Shown: positions 6,274-11,885 of the stretch, one piece after another
Layout: the number at the start of each line of letters is the position of its first letter
Position numbering within the stretch: the first letter of the stretch is position 1
Assembly: GCA_002788515.1 (NCBI GenBank)
Contig: PFRJ01000098.1
Location: forward strand, 1-14,381
Source of the DNA: Nitrosopumilales archaeon CG_4_9_14_0_2_um_filter_34_16
GTDB taxonomy: Archaea; Thermoproteota; Nitrososphaeria; Nitrososphaerales; Nitrosopumilaceae
Reading direction: 5' to 3'
DNA length: 14,381 nt
The notes under the pieces: generated by a model
The model's database searches: none
Told to the model about the DNA's origin: nothing
The model's input: only the letters and a program-made list of their open reading frames with translations
Position numbers and translations under genes: made by a program

Positions 6274-6750
6274 CTATTTGCTCTTAGTTTTTCTGTCAGA
6301 AGCTAACATTTTGAGATTAGCTAATTCAGTTTTTAGTGATTCAATTTGAACAAGAGTTTGTAGATTTGAAATCTCTTGGTTTAGTCTTTCAATTTCACTA
6401 TCTTTGAGTTTTACAGATTCTTTTACATTGTTTAATTCAAGAGATAATTCATCTTGAATTTTTTTAATGTCTGAAAGACTTACTTGATTTCCTGTAGAAA
6501 CAGATTCAATGGTTTGGGTATTACTCAAGCTTTTTTTTTCACTATGGGATGGTGTATGCTTATGCATATAGTCGGCACTTTTTTGAGAAATCCAACATGT
6601 AAATGTCAAAAACCATGTGATCGGTACTGCCATGATAAATACAAAATTCAGTATTGGGGCAAAGTCAACAAAATAAGGCCAAAGTCCAGTTAGCACTGCT
6701 GCAAAAACCCCTGTCACCAAAGTGGCTAAATGATTACCAAAATATCCCAT
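6274..6750 (-). CDS. Two-TM protein with C-terminal coiled coil
   Basis: This 158-aa protein has two hydrophobic helices at the N-terminus (about 8-26 and 31-53), then a polar linker rich in H, S and K (54-85), then a long heptad-like helix (about 88-150; LSDIKKIQDELSLELNNVK and similar). It ends in a basic tail. The plan is a membrane anchor with a cytoplasmic coiled coil, consistent with a scaffold or complex-forming role, but I recognise no named family. The ATG at 6750 is supported by CGTTATAAAT on the minus strand (6771-6780), about 26 nt upstream, giving a leaderless mRNA. The gene is flanked downstream by the convergent 39-aa microprotein. The 69-residue frame on the other strand inside it (6484-6693) is a shadow. 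Confidence 0.7.
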   Translation of the reverse strand: MGYFGNHLATLVTGVFAAVLTGLWPYFVDFAPILNFVFIMAVPITWFLTFTCWISQKSADYMHKHTPSHSEKKSLSNTQTIESVSTGNQVSLSDIKKIQDELSLELNNVKESVKLKDSEIERLNQEISNLQTLVQIESLKTELANLKMLASDRKTKSK

Positions 6751-6811
6751 GATTATTTGAAAAATTCATTATTTATAACGGTAATGCTAAAAACCAGAAA
6801 ATAATATAATT

Positions 6812-6824
6812 AAAAAGAAAAAAG
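6812..6824 (-). terminator. Oligo-T terminator after the small HTH gene
   Basis: On the minus strand this reads CTTTTTTCTTTTT, beginning about 9 nt after the stop of the HTH gene. Two T-runs in tandem make a good archaeal terminator and separate the HTH gene from the two-TM coiled-coil gene downstream. Confidence 0.55.
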
Positions 6825-6832
6825 AGCCGAAT

Positions 6833-7063
6833 TTATTCGTCTTCTTCAGAGGCAGCAGATGCTTTTGGCATATCAGATTGTAAGATTTGGATTTTTTGCA
6901 ATAGCTCGGTTCTCAGATCTCTTGCTACTCTTCTTACAGTTGGTCTTGGAACTCCAAGTTCATCAACTACTTTGGTGTAGATATCCTGCTTGTCGGTTAC
7001 CCCTTTGTCAAGATAAGAATTAATCGCTTCTTTAATTATCGTGCTTTGGTTTGTACGATTCAA
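6833..7063 (-). CDS. Small helix-turn-helix protein (76 aa), TTG start
   Basis: This is a 76-residue protein with an apparent tri-helical HTH domain (about 8-52): helix 1 IIKEAINSYL, helix 2 KQDIYTKVVDELG, and a basic recognition helix PRPTVRRVARDLR (39-51). A short helix and an acidic tail (SEEDE) follow. It probably binds DNA, but I cannot name the family or its targets. The start is TTG at 7063-7061; the frame is closed by a stop three codons upstream and no ATG is available near the N-terminus. CTTATATAG on the minus strand, centred near 7090, lies 27 nt upstream, so the transcript would begin at or next to the TTG. It is divergent from the cyclophilin gene across a gap of 238 nt and is followed by a clear T-run terminator. 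Confidence 0.75.
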   Translation of the reverse strand: MNRTNQSTIIKEAINSYLDKGVTDKQDIYTKVVDELGVPRPTVRRVARDLRTELLQKIQILQSDMPKASAASEEDE

Positions 7064-7086
7064 CGAATTTTAAATTTTATTTGTTC

Positions 7087-7094
7087 TATATAAG
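7087..7094 (-). promoter_or_regulatory. TATA box for the HTH gene
   Basis: The minus strand reads CTTATATAG, a near-consensus archaeal TATA box centred 27 nt before the TTG start at 7063. It fixes the start of this gene as a leaderless TTG. Confidence 0.6.
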
Positions 7095-7173
7095 ACTATA
7101 ACTTTAGACTGGAAAAATTGTCACGTCCAATAAATTCAATCATGTAGACATTTTAAAAAATAAAAATCAAAGT

Positions 7174-7208
7174 CGGTATAGATTAATCAGCGAAAACCGT
7201 ACTGATTA
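7174..7208. promoter_or_regulatory. Repeat pair in the divergent HTH/cyclophilin gap
   Basis: Two overlapping symmetries are visible. CGGTATAGATTA (7174-7185) and CCGTACTGATTA (7197-7208) match at 9 of 12 positions, with a 23-nt repeat distance. TAATCAG (7184-7190) and CTGATTA (7202-7208) form a perfect 7-nt inverted repeat with an 11-nt spacer. Direct repeats about two helical turns apart can be operator sites. The position, between an HTH gene and its divergent neighbour, suggests a possible autoregulatory site. It is about 95 nt before the cyclophilin start, so outside the core promoter. Confidence 0.3.
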
Positions 7209-7271
7209 TTATGAATTATTCAAAATTGTGAAAATATCTATAGGAATTTTTCAAGAGGATTTCGCAAAAGA

Positions 7272-7279
7272 CTATTAAG
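7272..7279 (+). promoter_or_regulatory. TATA-like box for the cyclophilin operon
   Basis: CTATTAAG is centred about 26 nt before the ATG at 7302, consistent with a leaderless mRNA for the cyclophilin and the secreted protein behind it. Confidence 0.45.
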
Positions 7280-7301
7280 ATGTATTAGAAAAATTATTCC
7301 T

Positions 7302-7778
7302 ATGAGTACAGTGAATATTCAAACTAATTTGGGAAACATATCATTTAAACTTCTACCTGAGTTAGCTCCTGAAACTGTTCGAAGTTTTGAGAAATTAGCT
7401 AAAGATGGGTTTTATGATGGAACACTTTTTCACAGGATTATTCCGGGATTTATGATTCAAGGAGGCGATCCTAATACAAAAACAGATAACAAAGGCTCTT
7501 GGGGAACGGGAGGTCCTGGATATAATATCAAGGCTGAATTTAGTTCAAGATCTCATTTAAGGGGAATAGTTTCGATGGCTAGAGCACAAGATCCAGATAG
7601 TGCAGGCTCACAATTTTTCATAGTTACTTCTGATAGCACATTTCTAGATAGACAATATACTGTTTTTGGTGAAGTAACTGAAGGCATGGATGTTGCAGAT
7701 AAGATTGTTAAACAAGATAGAGATGGAAATGACTGTCCACTAGAAAAAATCCAAATGCTGCGTGTTACTGTGGAATAA
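7302..7778 (+). CDS. Cyclophilin-type peptidyl-prolyl cis-trans isomerase
   Basis: Cyclophilins catalyse cis-trans isomerisation of X-Pro bonds during folding. The 158-aa single-domain protein shows FHRIIPGFMIQGGDP (43-57) with catalytic R45 and Q53, GTGGPGYNIKAEF (68-80), GIVSMARAQDPDSAGSQFFI (88-107) with F105, and FLDRQYTVFGEV (114-125). The tryptophan that binds cyclosporin in human cyclophilin A is absent, as in many prokaryotic members; Y119 lies in that region. There is no signal peptide, so it acts in the cytosol. The secreted PEF-tail protein begins at the next base after its stop codon, which indicates co-transcription. An 80-residue frame on the opposite strand (7553-7795) is a shadow. 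Confidence 0.96.
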   Translation: MSTVNIQTNLGNISFKLLPELAPETVRSFEKLAKDGFYDGTLFHRIIPGFMIQGGDPNTKTDNKGSWGTGGPGYNIKAEFSSRSHLRGIVSMARAQDPDSAGSQFFIVTSDSTFLDRQYTVFGEVTEGMDVADKIVKQDRDGNDCPLEKIQMLRVTVE

Positions 7779-8675
7779 ATGAATTTCAATATCATTACAT
7801 GTTTTTTAATATTATTACTTGTACTAGTTTTACCACAAGTTAATGCACAAACAGATTCTGTTAGTCCAGCTAGTCAGAAATTAGTTCAAGTTACAATTGA
7901 TCGTGAAGGAAATGTAGAGGTAGTACATCAAATTAGAGATTCAAAAAATCCACAAGAATTAGAATTTATTAAAGGTACTGTTTCTAATGTAGAATTCATT
8001 GATAAAATAGGCAGACATGAATCAATGGATGTTGTAGAAGGAGCAAAACACATGGTAATTTTACCAAATCAAGGAGAATTGTTTGTCAAGTATGATCTTG
8101 ATAACGCATTGATTCAAAAAGATGGTCTTTGGACATTAGATTTTAGATATCTTGAGACAACAACTTTTGTAATACCAGAAGAAATAAAATTATTTTTTGT
8201 AAATAACAGACCTGTTCTATTAGATGAGAAGAATGCTTTTACATGTCATGGATGTCAAATGATTTTGGAATATTCAATTGATGAGCCAAAAACTATCGAA
8301 TATGTTAATTGGGAAGATAAGAAATTTGAAGTTGAGATGATATCATTTGCTGAAATAGAAAATTTTGAATTTAGTCAACCAACAAAAAAAATTAGTTTCA
8401 AAGTAAATGATGATAATCAGTTTGTCACTGCTGTTATACCTTTAGAATTATTGTGGGGACCATATGCGGTGTTTCAAGACGATGAAAAAATCTATTTTCA
8501 TGAATACATCAACAATGGAACTCATGTTTGGCTAAACATGCGACCAGATACTGCTGGAAACATTACAATAATAGGCACCACAGTAGTTCCTGAATTTCCA
8601 ATTATTGCGCCCTTGGCAGTTGGATTTTTAATGATTCTTGTTGTTCCATTAATAAGAAAATTTAATCTCCACTAG
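7779..8675 (+). CDS. Secreted surface protein with PEF-type C-terminal sorting tail
   Basis: This 298-aa protein has a classic signal peptide (hydrophobic core 5-20, likely cleavage after VNA at 23). It then has a beta-rich ectodomain with a CHGC motif (156-159) that may form a disulfide or bind metal. The C-terminus has the archaeal sorting-tail plan: PEFP at 271-274, a hydrophobic helix (275-292) and a short basic end (RKFNLH). Thaumarchaeal PEFG-CTERM proteins, presumed archaeosortase substrates, have this layout; the G is replaced by P here, so assignment is tentative. The product probably sits on the outer face of the membrane. Its ATG follows the cyclophilin TAA with no gap. The 3' end overlaps the convergent 58-aa cysteine-containing gene by 14 nt. 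The ectodomain family is not recognised. Confidence 0.75.
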   Translation: MNFNIITCFLILLLVLVLPQVNAQTDSVSPASQKLVQVTIDREGNVEVVHQIRDSKNPQELEFIKGTVSNVEFIDKIGRHESMDVVEGAKHMVILPNQGELFVKYDLDNALIQKDGLWTLDFRYLETTTFVIPEEIKLFFVNNRPVLLDEKNAFTCHGCQMILEYSIDEPKTIEYVNWEDKKFEVEMISFAEIENFEFSQPTKKISFKVNDDNQFVTAVIPLELLWGPYAVFQDDEKIYFHEYINNGTHVWLNMRPDTAGNITIIGTTVVPEFPIIAPLAVGFLMILVVPLIRKFNLH

Positions 8676-8838
8676 AACCACAGGAACAAAATCCATATTC
8701 GTCGATTCTAACATTACAAATTACACATTTTTCACCATAATCTACTTCCCATGGTTCTTTTCCAAAAAGCTTAAAATGATCATCAATTTCTAATGGTATT
8801 TCCCTTTTCTTGTCCAATGATTTGTATATGCATTTCAA
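8662..8838 (-). CDS. 58-aa small protein with CxxC/CxC knuckle, TTG start
   Basis: A minus-strand frame runs from TTG 8838-8836 to TAA 8664-8662. The product begins MKCIYKSLDK, has an acidic/hydrophobic middle (IDDHFKLFGKEPW at 18-30) and ends with CVIC (38-41) and CSC (51-53), a four-cysteine zinc-knuckle-like arrangement. In-frame stop TAG lies two codons above the TTG, and no ATG is available. A TATA-like CATAATTTTTC on the minus strand, centred near 8862, lies about 24 nt before the TTG. The frame overlaps the convergent PEF-tail gene by 14 nt. It starts only 27 nt from the divergent cysteine-rich gene at 8866. Coding seems likely from the ordered Cys motifs and residue composition. Function is unknown. 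Confidence 0.65.
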   Translation of the reverse strand: MKCIYKSLDKKREIPLEIDDHFKLFGKEPWEVDYGEKCVICNVRIDEYGFCSCGSSGD

Positions 8839-8865
8839 CTATACATACATTATCGGAGAAAAATT
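8839..8865. promoter_or_regulatory. Interlocked divergent promoters of two cysteine-rich genes
   Basis: Only 27 nt separate the TTG of the minus gene (8838) from the ATG of the plus gene (8866). The plus-gene TATA candidate (CTATACAT, 8839-8846) lies at the predicted minus-gene transcription start. The minus-gene TATA candidate (TAATTTTT, about 8858-8866) lies at the predicted plus-gene start. If both boxes are used, a pre-initiation complex on one would block the other. Confidence 0.4.
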
Positions 8866-9057
8866 ATGAAGATTGGATGTAGTTGTCATTGTATAAAATG
8901 CAGAAGCATAGATCTAGAAGCAAACAGAGTTGGGGAGATTGAAAAGGACGGATATTTTGACATGCATCACACATGCAAACAATGTAATACACATTTTGAT
9001 CATTTAGATGGAGAAATTTTTCTTGATTGTGAAAAATGTGGTTATTGCTCTAGTTAA
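8866..9057 (+). CDS. 63-aa cysteine-rich zinc-ribbon-like protein
   Basis: This 63-residue protein has nine cysteines: CSCHC (5-9), C12, CKQC (37-40) and CEKCGYC (55-61), plus His at 8, 34, 35, 43 and 46. Three CxxC-type pairs suggest binding of two zinc ions, as in small zinc ribbons; an iron-sulfur site is less likely but not excluded. There is no signal peptide or membrane helix. The ATG at 8866 is supported by CTATACAT about 24 nt upstream. It is divergent from the 58-aa CxxC gene and its last 8 nt overlap the convergent wHTH-like gene. I do not recognise a named family. Confidence 0.75.
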   Translation: MKIGCSCHCIKCRSIDLEANRVGEIEKDGYFDMHHTCKQCNTHFDHLDGEIFLDCEKCGYCSS

Positions 9058-9535
9058 TTATTAATGATTCTTGGGTATAATATTGAGTTCTACTTTGCTC
9101 AGAACTTTTCATAATTTCTTTGTTAGAAGCCATTTTTGCTAAAGTTTTTGATACATCTAATGGACTAGCAGCCCAACCATATTCTCTAAGTTGTTGAACA
9201 GTTTCAGTTACTGTTCTCGGAAATTCAAAAAACTTACTTGTTTCTAAAATTCTTAATTTTGATTTAATTTCATGTGCAGTAATATATTTTGGCTCATTAA
9301 ATTCAGGCTCATATGTTTCAGCATCAGCAAGATATTCTAAACCAAATTGAGTTGGATGTACATCTTCTGACGATTTTGGAACAGATTCAGTTTCATATAC
9401 AATTTTTGCTTGATTATCTGGTAAATGCTGTGAAAGATTATCAATAATTTCTCCTAATGTCTGGTTATCAACATAAAAGTCTCTAGAGTCAACCTCAATT
9501 TCATTTTCTCCTATTTTGAGTTTAATTCTTGCCAT
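9050..9535 (-). CDS. Hypothetical protein with N-terminal beta domain and C-terminal wHTH-like region
   Basis: The 161-aa protein starts with short beta strands (ARIKLKIGENEIEVD, 2-16) and helical segments to about 45. An acidic, proline-containing linker (46-82) follows. The C-terminal half (84-155) looks like a winged helix: ITAHEIKSKL, TVTETVQQLREYGWAASPLDVSKTLAKM and a terminal QYYTQE hairpin. The phrase about applying a domain when residues change at a set position (REYGW-ASPLDVSKTL) resembles archaeal HTH regulators that act on short repeats. A DNA-binding role is inferred only. The ATG at 9535 has AATAAATCA on the minus strand (9556-9564) about 25 nt upstream. Its last 8 nt overlap the zinc-ribbon-like gene tail to tail. 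No named family is recognised. Confidence 0.7.
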   Translation of the reverse strand: MARIKLKIGENEIEVDSRDFYVDNQTLGEIIDNLSQHLPDNQAKIVYETESVPKSSEDVHPTQFGLEYLADAETYEPEFNEPKYITAHEIKSKLRILETSKFFEFPRTVTETVQQLREYGWAASPLDVSKTLAKMASNKEIMKSSEQSRTQYYTQESLIIN

Positions 9536-9569
9536 GCTAAATAATCATGTAATTTTGATTTATTCTGTT

Positions 9570-9583
9570 AGCTCTAAGGAGCT
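9570..9583. repeat. Short hairpin AGCTC-TAAG-GAGCT
   Basis: A perfect 5-nt inverted repeat with a 4-nt loop lies in the gap between the wHTH-like gene and the second LEA14-like gene. It is just upstream of the minus-gene TATA candidate. It could be an operator half-site pair, but a motif of this size also arises by chance. Confidence 0.2.
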
Positions 9584-9636
9584 TTAAGATTAGATCAAAA
9601 CTTTTACACAATCTATTGGTATTTTTTTCCTTTTGA

Positions 9637-9645
9637 GTTAAAATG
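9637..9645 (+). promoter_or_regulatory. TATA box for the second LEA14-like gene
   Basis: GTTAAAATG is centred about 25 nt before the ATG at 9666, which predicts a leaderless mRNA. The kinase gene 11 nt after this gene has no convincing box of its own, so this promoter probably serves both. Confidence 0.45.
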
Positions 9646-9665
9646 CGATTTTGTAAGTATTAGTC

Positions 9666-10118
9666 ATGAAAACAGCCAAAAAAGGAGGCATAATTATTCT
9701 ACTTTTGCTATGTATGAGTATTTTTGGTTATTCACAATATGCATCTGCATCACAAATAGGAATTAGTATTAATCAAAGTGAATTATTAGATGAAAACGAA
9801 AATGGTTCAAACTATAACGTAGAATTACAATTTGAGAATCCTTCATTATTGTTGCTAACTGCAGGTGAAACCGAATTCTTTGTGATTGCCAATGATGAGA
9901 TAATTGGGAAAGGCAAGTTAGAACCATTTACACTTTATCCATTAGATAGCAGTTATGTCAAAGGTACATTCCACACTGATTCAAATACCAATGATGAATC
10001 AGTGTCAATCAGGATTTCAGGTGTGACAAAATATGATGTATTTGTGACATCATTAGATGTACCATTTGTGTTTTATCCAACAGAAGAACAAGCAAGAGAA
10101 TTTATACATCAAGATTAA
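9666..10118 (+). CDS. Exported LEA14/WHy-like protein
   Basis: This 150-aa protein has a basic start and a hydrophobic segment (8-22), ending in SQYASAS with likely signal cleavage near 28. It is followed by a beta-rich domain. NYNVELQFENPSLLLLTAG (49-67) and DEIIGKGKLEPFTLYPLDSSY (77-97) follow the same order of strand, N-P turn and loop as the 3663-4157 protein, so the two look like diverged paralogs of the LEA type 2/WHy fold. The role is unknown; it acts outside the membrane. It is followed after 11 nt by the PfkB kinase gene, probably in one transcript. The assignment rests on pattern similarity and would need profile searches to confirm. Confidence 0.6.
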   Translation: MKTAKKGGIIILLLLCMSIFGYSQYASASQIGISINQSELLDENENGSNYNVELQFENPSLLLLTAGETEFFVIANDEIIGKGKLEPFTLYPLDSSYVKGTFHTDSNTNDESVSIRISGVTKYDVFVTSLDVPFVFYPTEEQAREFIHQD

Positions 10119-10129
10119 TTTTTTGTCAA

Positions 10130-11023
10130 ATGCTTACTGTTTTTGGTTCTACAGCATTAGATACTATTAGAACTCCAAAAAAAACATTAAAAAATGTTTT
10201 AGGTGGTGCAGCTACATTTGCAGCAATTTCAGCAAGTAATTTTGTAGATACAGGATTGATTGCCGTAGTAGGAAAAGATTTTCCAAAACAACATCATAAA
10301 ATTTTATCAAAATATCTCAATTTAGAAGGATTGACTATAAAAAATGGTAAAACATTCCGTTATGATGGACGTTATGACGATACATTAAGTACAAGATCAA
10401 CTTTAAAAACTGAATTAAATGTACTTGCAGACTTTAAACCAATTGTACCTGAATCATATAAAAAATCTCAATTTGTGTATCTTGCAAATAATGATCCTGA
10501 ACAAAATACATCACTAATCAAAGAATTTGACAAGATAAAATTCTCAATGTGTGATACAATTGACTTTTGGATATCTACTAAGAGAGATGCAGTGATCAAA
10601 ATGATAAAAGTTGTTGATGCAGTTGTAATTAATGATGAAGAAGCCAAACTCCTTACAAAAGAGTTCAATCTAATTAAATGTGCAAAAAAGATGATGCAGT
10701 GGGGAGCAAAATACGTAATTATTAAAAAAGGAGAGCATGGATCTTTGATGTTCTATGATGATGTCATTTTTCCAACCGCAGGTTTTTCATTAGAAGACGT
10801 AGTAGATCCTACAGGTGCAGGAGATTCTTTTGCTGGTGCAATGATCGGCTATTTAGCAAGTAGAAAATCAACAAACATTTCTGAAATTAAAAAAGCAGTT
10901 GTATATGGCAATGTTATGGGATCCTTTGCAGTTGAAAAATATGGTTTAGAGGGATTACTGAAAATCAAAAATGGGGATATTGCAAAACGAGTCAAGATAT
11001 ATGAAAAAATGATTCGATTCTAA
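10130..11023 (+). CDS. PfkB-family carbohydrate/nucleoside kinase
   Basis: This 297-aa ribokinase-superfamily kinase phosphorylates a sugar or nucleoside with ATP in the cytosol. An N-terminal substrate-binding block GGAATFAAISAS (25-36) is followed by GLIAVVGKDFP (42-52). The middle has VVINDEEAKLL (165-175), equivalent to the family NxxE motif. Signature 2 is DPTGAGDSFAGAMIGYLA (226-243), with GAGD as anion hole and D232 as catalytic base. The length fits the family. The substrate cannot be read; a nearby dUTPase-like gene makes a nucleoside kinase possible, but this is inference. It starts 11 nt after the exported LEA14-like gene with no clear Shine-Dalgarno. A 66-residue frame on the other strand (10468-10668) is a shadow. 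Confidence 0.88.
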   Translation: MLTVFGSTALDTIRTPKKTLKNVLGGAATFAAISASNFVDTGLIAVVGKDFPKQHHKILSKYLNLEGLTIKNGKTFRYDGRYDDTLSTRSTLKTELNVLADFKPIVPESYKKSQFVYLANNDPEQNTSLIKEFDKIKFSMCDTIDFWISTKRDAVIKMIKVVDAVVINDEEAKLLTKEFNLIKCAKKMMQWGAKYVIIKKGEHGSLMFYDDVIFPTAGFSLEDVVDPTGAGDSFAGAMIGYLASRKSTNISEIKKAVVYGNVMGSFAVEKYGLEGLLKIKNGDIAKRVKIYEKMIRF

Positions 11024-11061
11024 AAAGACTTAAGTTCAATTATTTCTCAAATTATTTATCA

Positions 11062-11412
11062 TTGTCTCAAGAAACAACAGATAAAGATCGATTATATACA
11101 ATATTCAAACTTCAAAAAGGATTATCCAATATGATGAAGTTGGATAGATATCCAAAAGATACCGAAGGAAGAGTTTCTGCGTTGTGTACTGCAATAATGC
11201 ATGAAGCAGTAGAACTGCAAAGAACAACAAATTGGAAATGGTGGAAAACTCCAGTGGAATTTAACGAATCTGAGGCTAGAGAAGAATTAATTGACATATG
11301 GCATTTTGTTGTTCAAGCATCAATTGAGCTAAATCTGACTCCAGATGATATTCTTGACGAATACAAAAAGAAAAACGAAATCAATAGAGAAAGACAAAGA
11401 AACGGATACTAG
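11062..11412 (+). CDS. Dimeric dUTPase / all-alpha NTP pyrophosphatase-like, TTG start
   Basis: This 116-aa all-helical protein of the dimeric dUTPase (dUTPase-2)/MazG-like group hydrolyses a nucleoside triphosphate, probably dUTP, to the monophosphate and pyrophosphate. It shows HEAVELQ (47-53) with E48 and E51 as metal ligands, the WKWWK element (58-62), REELIDIWHF (73-82) with E75 and D78, and a C-terminal KKNEINRERQRNGY (103-116) like the KxxxNxxRQxxGY tail of dimeric dUTPases. The start is TTG at 11062, since no in-frame ATG lies near the conserved N-terminus. An AT-rich ACTTAAGTT (11028-11036) lies about 30 nt upstream. The gene ends in CTAG, where its stop overlaps the stop of the convergent MtrA-like gene. 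Exact substrate is inferred from the family. The opposite-strand frame at 11112-11297 is a shadow. Confidence 0.85.
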   Translation: MSQETTDKDRLYTIFKLQKGLSNMMKLDRYPKDTEGRVSALCTAIMHEAVELQRTTNWKWWKTPVEFNESEAREELIDIWHFVVQASIELNLTPDDILDEYKKKNEINRERQRNGY

Positions 11413-11885
11413 AGAATTTTAATTTTATCCAAAATTGCTTCGTAATTAGTTTCATTGATTAAATTTACAAGATTCACATTATTTTGAAAATATTCTATTT
11501 TATTTTTTGAAACAGTAAGATATGGATCTGGACTAGTTGAATTAATTATTCGTTTATTTTCATCAATTCCGTTTTGATGTAATTTAAATAATGAATGACC
11601 AGATTTGTGACCCCAGACCTCTTTTCCACATATTATAATTGTGGTGATTTTTTGATTTTTATACACATAATCAACAAGTGAATCAATCCCCTTGTTTTCA
11701 GAAAGAAGTCGTCCTACAATAGAGACATCATTTAGAATTTTGGAATTCGCAAAATTTTTGAGCAAATCCATGCTAGAAAGAGTACAAATTGCTATTGAAG
11801 AATTTGGATTACCTAGATGAAATTCCTCATGAATTGGTAAAATGACCTTACAGAGTTCTCCAATTATTTCACCTATTGGATTCAC
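11409..11885 (-). CDS. MtrA-like corrinoid-domain protein (soluble), GTG start
   Basis: The 158-aa product resembles the cytoplasmic domain of MtrA, the cobalamin-binding subunit of methanogen tetrahydromethanopterin S-methyltransferase. It shows SSIAICTLSS (29-38), VGRLLSENKGIDSLVDYV (57-74), ICGKEVWGHKSGHSLFKLH (85-103) and QNGIDENKRII (104-114), in the order seen in MtrA. The C-terminal membrane anchor of methanogen MtrA is absent, so it should be cytosolic. No other mtr gene is in view, so it cannot be part of a sodium-pumping complex here. It may bind a corrinoid and carry methyl groups, or only keep the fold. The GTG start overlaps the TGA of the upstream DegT aminotransferase (GTGA), showing translational coupling. 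It is convergent with the dUTPase-like gene and overlaps it by 4 nt. Confidence 0.78.
   Translation of the reverse strand: MNPIGEIIGELCKVILPIHEEFHLGNPNSSIAICTLSSMDLLKNFANSKILNDVSIVGRLLSENKGIDSLVDYVYKNQKITTIIICGKEVWGHKSGHSLFKLHQNGIDENKRIINSTSPDPYLTVSKNKIEYFQNNVNLVNLINETNYEAILDKIKIL

Noticed and set aside
6484..6693. 69-residue plus-strand open frame with several cysteines
   Set aside because: It is antisense to the two-TM coiled-coil gene, which has a good promoter; the cysteines come from reverse reading of membrane-helix codons.
7553..7795. 80-residue minus-strand open frame
   Set aside because: It is antisense to the well-conserved cyclophilin gene.
10468..10668. 66-residue minus-strand open frame
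   Set aside because: It is antisense to the PfkB kinase, with serine/leucine-rich composition typical of shadows in AT-rich genes.
11112..11297. 61-residue minus-strand open frame
   Set aside because: It is antisense to the conserved core of the dUTPase-like gene.
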